64,000 nt of DNA from Nocardioides sp. S-1144 (GTDB lineage: Bacteria > Actinomycetota > Actinomycetes > Propionibacteriales > Nocardioidaceae): assembly GCF_005954645.2 (NCBI RefSeq), contig NZ_CP040695.2, positions 2,294,001-2,358,000 of the forward strand, in the 5' to 3' direction. The notes beneath the pieces are model-generated. The model did not search any database. It was not told the origin of the DNA and saw nothing but the letters and a program-made list of their open reading frames with translations. The position numbers and the translations under genes were made by a program. Position 1 is the first letter of the stretch. The number at the start of each line of letters is the position of its first letter. Positions 11,555 to 20,648 of this stretch are shown piece by piece.

Positions 11555-12855
11555 GTCGCCTGCCCGTTCGCCACGCCGGCCTCGAGGGTGGACCGGTCGA
11601 TCACCCGGCGGGCCCGGCGGCGCCAGCGCCAGATCTGCAGGAGGCCGACCGCCCACAGCACGTACTGCGCGCTCATCGCCCAGCGGAACGCCTCGGGCGA
11701 GTAGTCGGTGGAGGCGCCCGGCGTGCGCCAGTCGAGGATCAGCCCGACCGTGACGACCAGGATCAGGCTGGCCACGAACCCGGCCTGGTTGATGATCCCG
11801 GTGGCGCTGGCCAACCGCTCCGCGGGGTTCGAGGTGCGCGCCATGTCGAAGCCGATCATCGAGGCCGGCCCGCCGAGCCCCACGACCTGGGTCAGCAGGA
11901 CCAGCAGCCACAGCGGCGCCTGCCCGGGCCACGCCAGGACGGCGGTCCACACCAGCACGATCGACCAGACGATGACCAGCACCATCGAGGACCGGTGCCA
12001 CGGGTGCCGGCCGACGAGCAGCCCGAGCAGCGGGCCGGCGTACATGATCGCCACGACGATGAGGGTCAGCAGCACCCCGGCCGTCGCCTCCGAGAGCCCC
12101 TCGCCCTGCACGAGGAACGGGTAGCCCCACAGCAGGCTCAGCGTGGTCGCGCTGAACTGCGAGGTGAAGTGCATCCAGAAGCCCAGGCGGGTGCCGGGGT
12201 GCGCCCACGACGCCGCGAGGCTGCTCCGGACGACGCCCAGCGACAGCCGGGCCCCGACCTCGCGCCGCTGGGACGGCGCGTCGCGGACCACCAGCAGGAG
12301 TGCGGCGACCAGCGCGATGCCGACCGACGCGGCCGCGAGGTAGGTCCCGGTCCACCCGAACTCGCGCAGCGCGAACGTCATCGGCACCGCGGCCGCCACC
12401 GCGCCGGCCTGGCCGAGGGTGCCGGTGACCTGGGTGATGAGCGGGACCCGCCTCGGCTCGAACCAGCGGCTGACCAGCCGCAGCACGCAGATGAAGGTGA
12501 GCGCGTCGCCGATGCCGACGACCACCCGCGCCGCCACCGCCGCCGGGTAGGACTCGGCGAGCGCGAAGCCCGCCTGCGCACCGGTGAGCAGCACGGTGCC
12601 GAGCAGCATCACCGCCTTCGGCCCGAACCGGTCGACCAGCAGCCCGACGGGGACCTGCATCGCGGCGTAGACGAGCAGCTGGAGCATCGTGAACGTCGCC
12701 AGCTGGGCCGCCGACAGGTCGAACCGCTCGGTGGCCGCGATCCCGGCGACCGCGAGCGAGCTGCGGTGGAAGACGGCGACGAAGTAGACCGTCAGGGCGA
12801 CCGCCCACACGCTCCAGGCCCGTCGCCCGCCGAGCGGGGACGAGGTGCTGGTCAC
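11551..12855 (-). CDS. MFS transporter (nitrate/glycerol-phosphate-like antiporter group)
   Basis: 434 residues with twelve hydrophobic segments. MFS signature LLVDRFGPKAVMLLG between TM2 and TM3 (about residues 73-87), and a second loop LLVGRHPWHRS in the middle. Long cytoplasmic basic C-terminus ([14 protein letters not shown]). Substrate not deducible. GTG start at 12855 has TACAGT seven bases upstream, suggesting a leaderless message, though GGGGAG just before the GTG could also serve as a ribosome site. Co-transcribed with the small protein downstream through a four-base overlap. Divergence from known drug-efflux families means I leave the function general. Confidence 0.85.
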   Translation of the reverse strand: MTSTSSPLGGRRAWSVWAVALTVYFVAVFHRSSLAVAGIAATERFDLSAAQLATFTMLQLLVYAAMQVPVGLLVDRFGPKAVMLLGTVLLTGAQAGFALAESYPAAVAARVVVGIGDALTFICVLRLVSRWFEPRRVPLITQVTGTLGQAGAVAAAVPMTFALREFGWTGTYLAAASVGIALVAALLLVVRDAPSQRREVGARLSLGVVRSSLAASWAHPGTRLGFWMHFTSQFSATTLSLLWGYPFLVQGEGLSEATAGVLLTLIVVAIMYAGPLLGLLVGRHPWHRSSMVLVIVWSIVLVWTAVLAWPGQAPLWLLVLLTQVVGLGGPASMIGFDMARTSNPAERLASATGIINQAGFVASLILVVTVGLILDWRTPGASTDYSPEAFRWAMSAQYVLWAVGLLQIWRWRRRARRVIDRSTLEAGVANGQAT

Positions 12856-12957
12856 TCCCCGGACTGTACGACCGCGGGAGCGCCGGCCCCCACCCAGGCT
12901 CTGGCGGTGGACGGCCGGGGGTGACGTCGCCCGCCGACGGTCACGAGGCAGTCCTCC

Positions 12958-15084
12958 TCACTTCGTCGCCTCCATCATCTGGCGCAACTCGCGCTTGAGG
13001 TCGTTGATCTCGTCGCGGAGCCGCCCGGCCAGCTCGAACTGCAGCTCGGCGGCGGCCTGCTTCATCTGGTCGGTGAGGTCCTGGATCAGCTGGGCCAGCT
13101 CGGAGCTGGGCAGCCCGGCGAGGTCCTTGGCGTGGTGGCCGCTGGCCTTGTCGCCCAGCACCGGCACCGTCTGGCGGGCCTTGACCCCGCCGGCCCGGCC
13201 CTTGGCCGCGGTGCCGGCCCACGTCTGGAGCAGCGCCTCGGTGTCCTCGCTGTCGCGGTTGAGCATCTCGGTGATGTCGGCGATCTTCTTGCGCAGCGGC
13301 TGCGGGTCGACGCCGGCCGCCTTGTTGTAGGCCACCTGCTTCTCGCGACGCCGGTTGGTCTCCTCGATCGCCGACTCCATCGAGGGGGTGATCTTGTCGG
13401 CGTACATGTGGACCTGGCCGGACACGTTGCGCGCGGCGCGCCCGATCGTCTGGATCAGGGACTTGTCGGAGCGCAGGAAGCCCTCCTTGTCGGCGTCGAG
13501 GATCGCCACCAGCGACACCTCGGGCAGGTCGAGGCCCTCGCGCAGCAGGTTGATGCCGACCAGGACGTCGTACTCGCCCATCCGCAGCTCCCGGAGCAGC
13601 TCGATGCGGCGCAGGGTGTCGACCTCCGAGTGCAGGTAGCGCGTGCGGATGCCGGCGTCGAGGAGGTAGTCGGTGAGGTCCTCGGACATCTTCTTGGTCA
13701 GCGTCGTGACCAGGACCCGCTCGTCCTTCTCGGTGCGGGTGCGGATCTCGTGGATCAGGTCGTCGATCTGGCCCTTGGTCGGCTTGACGACGACCTCGGG
13801 GTCGATCAGGCCGGTCGGCCGGATGATCTGCTCGACGACGTCGCCGCCGACCTTGTCGAGCTCGTAGTTGCCGGGCGTCGCGGAGAGGTAGATGGACTGG
13901 TCGACGCGGTCGAGGAACTCCTCCCAGCGCAGCGGCCGGTTGTCCATCGCGCTGGGGAGCCGGAACCCGTGGTCGACGAGGTTGCGCTTGCGCGACATGT
14001 CGCCCTCGTACATGCCGCCGATCTGCGGGACGGCGACGTGGGACTCGTCGACGACCACGAGGTAGTCCTCGGGGAAGTAGTCGAGCAGGCAGTTGGGCGC
14101 GCTGCCGCGGGTGCGGCCGTCCATGTGCATCGAGTAGTTCTCGATGCCGGCGCACGAGCCGACCTGCCGCATCATCTCCACGTCGTAGGTCGTGCGCATC
14201 CGCAGCCGCTGGGCCTCGAGCAGCTTGCCCTGGCGCTCGAAGGAGGCCAGCTGCTCGACCAGCTCGGCCTCGATGCCGCGGATCGCGCGCTCCATGCGCT
14301 CGGGACCGGCCACGTAGTGGGTGGCGGGGAAGACGTAGAGCTCCTTGTCCTCGGTCAGGACCTCGCCGGTGACGGCGTGCAGCGTCATCAGCCGCTCGAT
14401 CTCGTCGCCGAAGAACTCGATGCGCACCGCGTGCTCCTCGTAGACCGGGAAGATCTCGAGGGTGTCGCCGCGGACCCGGAAGGTGCCGCGGGTGAAGGAC
14501 ATGTCGTTGCGCGTGTACTGGATCTCCACGAGCTGGCGCAGGATCGAGTCGCGGTCGCGCTCCTCACCGACGCGCAGGCGGAGCATCCGGTCGACGTACT
14601 CCTGGGGGGTGCCCAGGCCGTAGATGCACGAGACCGTGGAGACCACGATGACGTCGCGCCGCGTCAGCAGCGAGTTGGTCGCCGAGTGCCGCAGCCGCTC
14701 GACCTCCTCGTTGATCGAGGAGTCCTTCTCGATGTAGGTGTCGGTCTGCGGGACGTAGGCCTCGGGCTGGTAGTAGTCGTAGTAGGAGACGAAGTACTCG
14801 ATCGCGTTCTCCGGGAACAGCTGGCGCAGCTCGTTGGCGAACTGCGCGGCCAGCGTCTTGTTGGGCTGCAGGACGAGCATCGGGCGCTGCACCTGCTCGG
14901 CCACCCAGGCGATCGTGGCCGTCTTGCCGGTGCCGGTCGCGCCGAGGAGGACGACGTCCTTGACGCCGCCCTCGACCCGGCGGGTGATCTCCTTGATGGC
15001 CGCCGGCTGGTCGCCGGACGGGGAGTAGTCGGAGATGACCTTGAACGGGGCCAGGCGGCGCTGGAGGTCGGTGACGGGGCGCAT
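12958..15084 (-). CDS. uvrB: UvrABC excision nuclease subunit B
   Basis: 708 residues, typical UvrB length. Walker A GATGTGKT near residue 45, beta-hairpin region [13 protein letters not shown] (about 98-110) that inserts into damaged DNA, helicase motifs including VVDESHV and SATPGNYE, motif [11 protein letters not shown] (about 515), and a C-terminal UVR motif that pairs with UvrC ([17 protein letters not shown]). UvrB is the damage-verifying helicase of nucleotide excision repair. ATG 15084 has a TAGGCT box six bases upstream (leaderless). No UvrA or UvrC in the window. No LexA-type (SOS) box was recognised in the short upstream stretch. Confidence 0.97.
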   Translation of the reverse strand: MRPVTDLQRRLAPFKVISDYSPSGDQPAAIKEITRRVEGGVKDVVLLGATGTGKTATIAWVAEQVQRPMLVLQPNKTLAAQFANELRQLFPENAIEYFVSYYDYYQPEAYVPQTDTYIEKDSSINEEVERLRHSATNSLLTRRDVIVVSTVSCIYGLGTPQEYVDRMLRLRVGEERDRDSILRQLVEIQYTRNDMSFTRGTFRVRGDTLEIFPVYEEHAVRIEFFGDEIERLMTLHAVTGEVLTEDKELYVFPATHYVAGPERMERAIRGIEAELVEQLASFERQGKLLEAQRLRMRTTYDVEMMRQVGSCAGIENYSMHMDGRTRGSAPNCLLDYFPEDYLVVVDESHVAVPQIGGMYEGDMSRKRNLVDHGFRLPSAMDNRPLRWEEFLDRVDQSIYLSATPGNYELDKVGGDVVEQIIRPTGLIDPEVVVKPTKGQIDDLIHEIRTRTEKDERVLVTTLTKKMSEDLTDYLLDAGIRTRYLHSEVDTLRRIELLRELRMGEYDVLVGINLLREGLDLPEVSLVAILDADKEGFLRSDKSLIQTIGRAARNVSGQVHMYADKITPSMESAIEETNRRREKQVAYNKAAGVDPQPLRKKIADITEMLNRDSEDTEALLQTWAGTAAKGRAGGVKARQTVPVLGDKASGHHAKDLAGLPSSELAQLIQDLTDQMKQAAAELQFELAGRLRDEINDLKRELRQMMEATK

Positions 15085-15151
15085 GTGAGGAGCCTACGAC
15101 CGGCCACCGACAACCTCCGGGCGAGCGGGCGTCCGGGCCCCCGGGCGCCGG

Positions 15152-16402
15152 TCAGAGCAGCGGGCGGAGGGGGGCCAGGAAGGCCTCGGTGAACTTGCGG
15201 TGCAGGTCGCGGGCCTCCCACTCGCCCTGTGTCAGCTCGACGGTGTTCGACTCGTCGGTCCGGAAGATCTCCTCGAGCTGGGCGGCAAGACCGGCGTCGA
15301 TGATCTCCACGTTGATCTCGTAGTTGCCGGTGAGGCTGAGCCGGTCGATGTTGGCGGTGCCGACCGTCGACCAGGTGCCGTCGACCGTGGCGGTCTTCGC
15401 GTGCACCATCGCGCCGCGGAACCGCAGCACCTTGACCCCGGCCTCGAGCAGCTGGGAGAAGTACCCGCGCGAGATCCAGTCGGCGACGATGTGGTTCGAC
15501 TTCAGCGGGATCAGCAGCCGCACGTCGACGCCGCGCCGCGCGGCGTGCTTCATCGCGTCGACGAAGTCCTGGTCGGGGATGAAGTAGGCGGTGGTGATCC
15601 AGACGTTGGTGCTGGCGCGGTTGATCGCCTCGAGGTACATCGAGCGGATCGGGAACATCCACAGCCGGGGCACGTTGCGCTGCACCCGGATCCGCGGCTC
15701 CCAGGTGGAGGCCGTCTCGAGCAGCAGCGGCCGCTCGCTGTGGCGCACGCGGCGCCGGCGGTGCAGGTTCCAGAAGTCCGCGAAGGCCCGCTTCAGGTCC
15801 CAGACGCCGGGGCCGCTGATCCGGACGTGGGTGTCGCGCCACTCGGTCTCGTAGGCGTCGCCGATGTTGTAGCCGCCCACGAAGCCGACCGTGTCGTCGA
15901 CGACGAGGATCTTGCGGTGGTCGCGCCCGTAGCGGCGCAGGTCGAAGAAGCGCCAGCCGGCCGACCAGACCGGGTACTTGAGCACCTTCATGTTGGCGGG
16001 GAAGTGCTTGAAGACCGGCGAGACGACGAGGTTGGCGAAGCCGTCGTAGATGCAGTAGACCTCGACGCCGCGGTCGGCGGCGTCGGCCAGCGCCTTCTTG
16101 AACCGCTCGCCGGTGGCGTCGCCCTTCCAGATGTAGGTCTCGAAGAGCACCTGGCGCTGCGCGCCCTCGATCGCCGCGAGCATGTCGTCGTAGAGGTCGC
16201 GCCCGAAGGTGTAGGTCGTGACCGCGCTCTCCTCGATGTCGACGGTCCGCGGCGGCGTCGTGGGGAACGCCTTCGGCTTCTTGCCCCGACGGCGGTAGGA
16301 GTCGACCAGCGACATCGTCACCGCGATGGCGACCTGCAGGCCGAGGATCGTCAACAGGGTGCGGCGAGCCCGCCTCATCAGCCGCTCCACGTCGATCCGC
16401 AC
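15152..16402 (-). CDS. Phospholipase D-family cardiolipin synthase-like protein
   Basis: 416 residues. Two HxKx4D motifs: GRDHRKILVVDD (about residue 160) and MVHAKTATVDGTWSTVGTANID (about 330), giving the paired active site of PLD-superfamily enzymes. An N-terminal hydrophobic stretch (TLLTILGLQVAIAVTMSL, about 15-32) anchors it in the membrane. ClsA/B-type bacterial cardiolipin synthases share this layout; a non-cardiolipin phosphatidyltransferase is possible since many actinobacteria also use the CDP-alcohol type. The GTG start has TAGGTT six bases upstream. Single gene between uvrB and an MFS gene. Confidence 0.85.
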   Translation of the reverse strand: MRIDVERLMRRARRTLLTILGLQVAIAVTMSLVDSYRRRGKKPKAFPTTPPRTVDIEESAVTTYTFGRDLYDDMLAAIEGAQRQVLFETYIWKGDATGERFKKALADAADRGVEVYCIYDGFANLVVSPVFKHFPANMKVLKYPVWSAGWRFFDLRRYGRDHRKILVVDDTVGFVGGYNIGDAYETEWRDTHVRISGPGVWDLKRAFADFWNLHRRRRVRHSERPLLLETASTWEPRIRVQRNVPRLWMFPIRSMYLEAINRASTNVWITTAYFIPDQDFVDAMKHAARRGVDVRLLIPLKSNHIVADWISRGYFSQLLEAGVKVLRFRGAMVHAKTATVDGTWSTVGTANIDRLSLTGNYEINVEIIDAGLAAQLEEIFRTDESNTVELTQGEWEARDLHRKFTEAFLAPLRPLL

Positions 16403-16527
16403 GGCGTCAACCTAGCCTGCGCGCCCGAACCGCCGCGGGGCGCGCGGCGCACGTCGTGGGCCGCGTCACGGGCCACGGTGCGAGACCGGAGCACCGGGTG
16501 CCCGGTCGGGGCCGTTGAATCTCCCGG

Positions 16528-17724
16528 GTGAGCCTCGCCGTCCGACCTCCCGCCACCGTGGGCACCGCCCGCCGCTGGGCCATGCTCGCGGCGAGCACGC
16601 TCGCGCAGGCCGCGTGCGCGGTGATGGCGCACGGGCCGGCGTTCCTGATCCCCGCGCTGCACGACCAGCGGGGCCTGAGCCTCGCCGAGGCCGGCGTCGT
16701 CGCCGCGGCGCCGACGGTGGGGGTGATGCTCACCCTGGTCGCGTGGGGCCTGCTGACCGACCGCCGCGGCGAGCGCCTGGTGCTGGTCTCCGGACTGGTC
16801 CTGACCACGCTCGCCGGCCTCGCCGCCGTCCTCGTCGACGGGCTGGTGCCGCTGACCCTCGCCCTCTTCCTCGGCGGGGCCGCCTCCGCGTGCAGCGCGG
16901 CGGCGTCCGGCCGGGTCGTGGTGGGCTGGTTCCCGCCGCACCGGCGCGGGCTGGCGATGGGGATCCGGCAGATGGCGCAGCCCGTGGGCGTCGGCGTCGC
17001 CGCCGTCAGCATCGCCACCGTCGCGGACCGGCACGGCGTCGGCGCCGCGCTGTGGGTGCCGACGATCGCGACCGCCGTCGCCGCGCTCGTCGTCGTGCTC
17101 GTCGTCCTCGACCCGCCGCGGCCGCCCGCGAAGGACGGCCCGGCGCCGAGTCCCTACCGCGGGGACGGCTTCCTCGCCCGCGTGCACGGGGTCTCGATGC
17201 TGCTGGTCGTCCCGCAGTTCGTGGTGTGGACCTTCGCGCTGGTCTGGCTGGTGCAGGACCGCGACTGGTCCCCCGCCGCGGCCGGTGCCCTCGTGGCCGT
17301 CGCCCAGGTGGTGGCCGCGCTCGGCCGGATCGCGGCCGGCCAGCTCTCGGACGTCGTCGGCTCGCGCACCCGGCCGCTGCGGTGGGTCGCGGTCGCGGCG
17401 GCGGTGGCGATGGGCCTGCTGGGCCTCGCCGCGGGGCTGGACTCGGCCGTCGCGGTGCCGCTCATGGTCGTCGCGACCGCGCTGACCGTGGCCGACAACG
17501 GACTCGCCTTCACCGCGGTGGCCGAGCGGGCCGGGCCGCACTGGTCGGGTCGGGCACTCGGGCTCCAGAACACCGCGCAGTTCCTCACCGCCGCCCTGGT
17601 GCCGCCGCTGGGCGGGCTCGCGGTGATCCACGCGGGGTACGCCGCGACGTTCGCGCTGGCCGCGGTGTTCCCGGTGGTCGCCGTGGCGCTCGTGCCGGTG
17701 CGCGGCGAACGTCCGCTCGGCTGA
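16528..17724 (+). CDS. MFS transporter
   Basis: 398 residues with about twelve hydrophobic segments. MFS loop LLTDRRGERLVLVSG between TM2 and TM3 (about 80-94), RGLAMGIRQMAQPVGVGVAA (motif C-like region), and a second half beginning near YRGDGFLARVHGV. Substrate unknown. The GTG at 16528 follows TTGAAT/GAATCT a few bases upstream, so it is probably leaderless. Divergent from the phospholipase-D-type gene across 125 bp. Transcription probably ends at the long hairpin 30 bases past the stop. Confidence 0.85.
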   Translation: MSLAVRPPATVGTARRWAMLAASTLAQAACAVMAHGPAFLIPALHDQRGLSLAEAGVVAAAPTVGVMLTLVAWGLLTDRRGERLVLVSGLVLTTLAGLAAVLVDGLVPLTLALFLGGAASACSAAASGRVVVGWFPPHRRGLAMGIRQMAQPVGVGVAAVSIATVADRHGVGAALWVPTIATAVAALVVVLVVLDPPRPPAKDGPAPSPYRGDGFLARVHGVSMLLVVPQFVVWTFALVWLVQDRDWSPAAAGALVAVAQVVAALGRIAAGQLSDVVGSRTRPLRWVAVAAAVAMGLLGLAAGLDSAVAVPLMVVATALTVADNGLAFTAVAERAGPHWSGRALGLQNTAQFLTAALVPPLGGLAVIHAGYAATFALAAVFPVVAVALVPVRGERPLG

Positions 17725-17754
17725 GGACCCCCGCGGGACACGGGGAACAGAAGT

Positions 17755-17802
17755 AGGACGACCCGCTCGGCTCCTCCCCAGGAGCGGTGAGCGGGTCGTC
17801 CT
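17755..17802. terminator. Long perfect hairpin in convergent region
   Basis: AGGACGACCCGCTC (17755-17768) pairs with GAGCGGGTCGTCCT (17789-17802): a 14-bp perfect outer stem. A second inner stem GCTCCT/AGGAGC has a CCCC loop. On the plus strand it is followed by CTGTGCTTCTTC and on the minus strand by ACTTCTGTT, both U-enriched for this genome, so it can terminate the MFS gene on one strand and transcripts from the right on the other. Confidence 0.75.
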
Positions 17803-17819
17803 CTGTGCTTCTTCGGCAC

Positions 17820-17908
17820 GGGCCCGGTGTGCTGCGATCCCCCCAGATCGAGATCAGCACACCCCTGGCCCGGCGTCGTCGCCTCGGCTCCCCCCGGAAC
17901 CTTGCGAC
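17820..17908 (+). ncRNA. Structured RNA resembling 6C RNA (two stem-loops with six-cytosine loops)
   Basis: Hairpin 1 (17820-17871): GGGCC/GGCCC, then GGTGTGCTG/CAGCACACC, tip GATC-CCCCC-A-GATC with a run of exactly six C (17839-17844). Hairpin 2 (17878-17908): GTCGC/GCGAC with inner GG/CC and TCC/GGA pairs and another six-C run (17890-17895). Paired C6 loops define the actinobacterial 6C RNA family. The strand is uncertain: no promoter is clear on the plus strand, while the minus strand has TAGTGT (17921-17916) just before hairpin 2 and the terminator hairpin after hairpin 1. I report plus because of the C-runs. Confidence 0.55.
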
Positions 17909-17989
17909 AGGTAGAACACTACGGCGGTCCCGGCACGCGCGGTCCACACGCAGGTCACGGCTGGTGCAGACCTTGGTAACAACCTGGTC

Positions 17990-18949
17990 TCAGGGGCCGC
18001 CGCGGCGCTGGCCGGGCGACACCGAACCCCCCGGGAGGTGCCCGCGCGGCGCCATCCGGGCCCCGTGTCGCGGGCGGTGCAGCCGGGCCATCGCCACCAG
18101 CGCGGGCACCCGGCCGCGCTGCGGCCGCCACGGCTCGAGGTAGGCCGCGAGCTCCTCGTCGTCGAACGGCGTGCCGGTCAGCGCCCAGCCGACGTCCTTG
18201 GCGACGTGGTAGTCGCCGAACGAGACCGCGTCGGGGTCGCCGAGGACGCGCTGGCGGACCTCCGCGCTGGTCCACACCCCGATGCCGGGCAGCGACCGGA
18301 GCCGCCGGTCGGCGTCGTCGGGCGCGAGGTCGACGAGCCGCTCGAGGGAGTCGGCCACCCGCGCCGCGGTGACGATCGCCCGTGAGCGAGCCGGGTCGAC
18401 GTGCAGGCGCAGCCACTCCCACGACGGGATCGTGCGCAGGACGTCGGCGGCCGGCTGCACCCACAGCCGGTGCTCGGCGCCCGGCCCGGGCGCCCGCTCG
18501 CCGAAGCGGTGCACGAGCATCCGGAACCCCGCGAACGCCTCCTGCCCGGTGACCTTCTGCTCGATGATCGACGGCACGAGCGACTCCATCAGCAACCCCG
18601 TGCGCCCGAGGCGGGCGTGCGGGTGCCGGCGCAGCGCGTCGGCGAGGACCGGGTGCCGCGGCTCGAACTCCTCCCAGCTGTCGAGGGCGCCCAGCAGCGC
18701 GGGCAGCGTCTCGAGGGCCCAGTCGGCGCCCGGGCCCCACGCCTCGGCGTGGACCGTGCCCTCGGCGGGGCGCGGCTCGACGACCAGGGTGGCCGGACCC
18801 AGCGGCGTGCGGGAGCCGCGCCAGGTGCGGCCGGCGTCGTCGCGGCGCATCGTGGGGTCGCCGCCGCCACGGCGCTGCTGGCCGAGGACGGCGGTCACCG
18901 GGCAGGGCCAGTCGGGTCGCCACACCCGCGTCGCTCCGGCCTGCGTCAT
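17990..18949 (-). CDS. DNA-3-methyladenine glycosylase 2 family protein (AlkA-like, HhH-GPD)
   Basis: 319 residues. Helix-hairpin-helix and catalytic region LRSLPGIGVWTSAEVRQRVL followed by DAVSFGDYHVAKDVG, where the Asp after SFG is the expected catalytic residue of HhH-GPD glycosylases (about residue 250). An earlier motif IIEQKVTGQEAF (about 128) is also typical. It would excise alkylated bases such as 3-methyladenine. ATG 18949 has TACCCT seven bases upstream (leaderless). The extreme C-terminus is Arg/Gly-rich and unconserved-looking. Divergent from the ATP-dependent ligase across 92 bp, so two repair genes share a promoter region. Confidence 0.85.
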   Translation of the reverse strand: MTQAGATRVWRPDWPCPVTAVLGQQRRGGGDPTMRRDDAGRTWRGSRTPLGPATLVVEPRPAEGTVHAEAWGPGADWALETLPALLGALDSWEEFEPRHPVLADALRRHPHARLGRTGLLMESLVPSIIEQKVTGQEAFAGFRMLVHRFGERAPGPGAEHRLWVQPAADVLRTIPSWEWLRLHVDPARSRAIVTAARVADSLERLVDLAPDDADRRLRSLPGIGVWTSAEVRQRVLGDPDAVSFGDYHVAKDVGWALTGTPFDDEELAAYLEPWRPQRGRVPALVAMARLHRPRHGARMAPRGHLPGGSVSPGQRRGGP

Positions 18950-19041
18950 GCCCTCGAGGGTAGGGCGCGACGGGGACAGCCCCGCCCGCGCCGCCTCGAC
19001 GGGTGGACGCGCCCGGGGGTGGCGCGGTGTTGGATGACGAG

Positions 19042-20568
19042 ATGCTGCTTCTTGACGTGGTGGAGACCTCGGCGGCCGTCGCCGCCACCCGGTCGCGCAA
19101 GGCCAAGGCCGCCGCGATCGCCGACCTGCTGGCCCGCTGCGGGCGCGACGAGGTCGAGCTGGTCGCCGCCTACGTCGGCGGCGCCCTCCGGCAGCGCCGC
19201 ACCGGCGTGGGCTGGCGCGGGATCGGCACGCTCCCGGCGCCGGCCGCCGCGCCGTCCCTGACCGTGGTCGAGGTCGACGCCGCGTTCGAGGCGCTGGCGG
19301 CGCTGGCCGGCACCGGCTCGCAGGCCGCGCGCCGCGAGGCCGTGGCCCGGCTGTTCGGCGCCGCGACGGCGTCCGAGCAGGCGTGGTTGCGTGCGGTCGT
19401 GACCGGCGCGGTGCGCCAGGGCGCGCTCGACGCCGTCGTCCAGGAGGCGGTCGCGGCCGCGGCCGGGGTGCCGCTGGCGGCGGTGCGCCGGGCGGCGATG
19501 CTGGCCGGCTCCACCACGGCGGTCGTCGCCACGGCGTTCGACGGCGGCGAGGAGGCGCTCGCCGCGGTCGGGCTCGAGGTCGGCCGGCCGGTGCTGCCGA
19601 TGCTGGCGTCGTCGGCGACGTCCGTGGCCGAGGCGCTGGTCAGGGTCGGCGCCACCCCGGCGGCCCCCGCGGCGGTCGACACCAAGCTCGACGGCATCCG
19701 GGTCCAGGTGCACCGCGACGGCGACGACGTCCTGGTGGTGACGCGCAGCCTCGACGACATCACCGCCCGGCTGCCCGAGGTGGTCGCGGCCGTCCGTGCG
19801 CTGCCGGCCCGGCGCCTCGTGCTCGACGGCGAGGTGCTCGCCCTCGACGACGCCGGCCGGCCCCGGCCGTTCCAGGAGACCGCGTCGCGCACCGCCATGG
19901 GCGAGGGCGTGGTGGTGACCCCGTTCTTCTTCGACGTGCTGCACCTCGACGGCCGCGACCTCCTCGACGCTCCCGGAGCCGAGCGGGCCGCCGAGCTGGA
20001 GGCGCTGGTGCCGGCCCGGCACCGGGTGCAGCGGCTGGTCACCGCCGACGCCGCCGAGGCCGACGTCTTCGTGGCCGGGGTGCTGGCCGCCGGTCACGAG
20101 GGTGTCGTCGTCAAGGACCTCGCCGCTCCGTACGCCGCCGGCCGCCGCGGGGCGGCGTGGGTCAAGGTCAAGCCGGTCCACACCCTCGACCTCGTGGTCC
20201 TGGGCGTCGAGTGGGGCTCCGGGCGGCGCGAGGGCTGGCTCTCCAACATCCACCTCGGGGCCCGCGACCCCGACCGGCCGGGCGCGCCCGACGAGTTCGT
20301 GATGCTCGGCAAGACGTTCAAGGGGATGACCGACGAGATCCTCGCCTGGCAGACCGAGCGGTTCCTCGGGCTGGAGACCGCCCGGGAGGGGCACGTCGTC
20401 CGCGTCGCGCCGGTGCAGGTCGTCGAGATCGCCTTCGACGGCGTGCAGCGCTCCTCGCGCTACCCCGGCGGCGTCGCGCTCCGCTTCGCCCGGGTGCTCC
20501 GCTACCGCGACGACAAGGCGGCGTCCGAGGCCGACACGCTCGCGACGGTGCAGGCGTTCCTCGCCTGA
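19042..20568 (+). CDS. ligB: ATP-dependent DNA ligase, LigB type
   Basis: 508 residues. N-terminal all-helical DNA-binding domain (about 1-180), adenylation domain with nucleotidyl-acceptor Lys in DTKLDGIRVQ (about 214), motif III LDGEVLALD, motif IIIa FFFDVLHLDG, motif IV EGVVVKDL and motif V AAWVKVKP, then an OB domain. Architecture and N-terminus MLLLDVVETSAAVAATRSR agree with M. tuberculosis LigB (Rv3062), a nonessential ATP ligase distinct from the replicative NAD ligase. ATG 19042 is preferred over upstream codons because this is where the family begins and TTGGAT lies six bases before it. Confidence 0.9.
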   Translation: MLLLDVVETSAAVAATRSRKAKAAAIADLLARCGRDEVELVAAYVGGALRQRRTGVGWRGIGTLPAPAAAPSLTVVEVDAAFEALAALAGTGSQAARREAVARLFGAATASEQAWLRAVVTGAVRQGALDAVVQEAVAAAAGVPLAAVRRAAMLAGSTTAVVATAFDGGEEALAAVGLEVGRPVLPMLASSATSVAEALVRVGATPAAPAAVDTKLDGIRVQVHRDGDDVLVVTRSLDDITARLPEVVAAVRALPARRLVLDGEVLALDDAGRPRPFQETASRTAMGEGVVVTPFFFDVLHLDGRDLLDAPGAERAAELEALVPARHRVQRLVTADAAEADVFVAGVLAAGHEGVVVKDLAAPYAAGRRGAAWVKVKPVHTLDLVVLGVEWGSGRREGWLSNIHLGARDPDRPGAPDEFVMLGKTFKGMTDEILAWQTERFLGLETAREGHVVRVAPVQVVEIAFDGVQRSSRYPGGVALRFARVLRYRDDKAASEADTLATVQAFLA

Positions 20569-20602
20569 GCCGCCGCTCACCGCCACGGGAGCCGCCGCGA
20601 GC

Positions 20603-20642
20603 GTCACAGACGTGCAACTGGGTGTGACAGCTGTCCTACGAT
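20603..20642 (+). promoter_or_regulatory. Promoter and overlapping inverted repeats of the TetR gene
   Basis: TACGAT (20637-20642) lies six bases before the GTG of the TetR gene. Just upstream are the perfect palindrome GACAGCTGTC (20626-20635) and a wider inverted repeat GTCACA (20603-20608) / TGTGAC (20623-20628). Position over the -10/-35 interval suggests autorepression by the encoded TetR protein. Confidence 0.5.
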
Positions 20643-20648
20643 CGCCCG

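Noticed and set aside
13132-15192. Long plus-strand frame opposite uvrB
   Set aside because: Val/Leu/Asp/Gly low-complexity antisense frame; no domain features.
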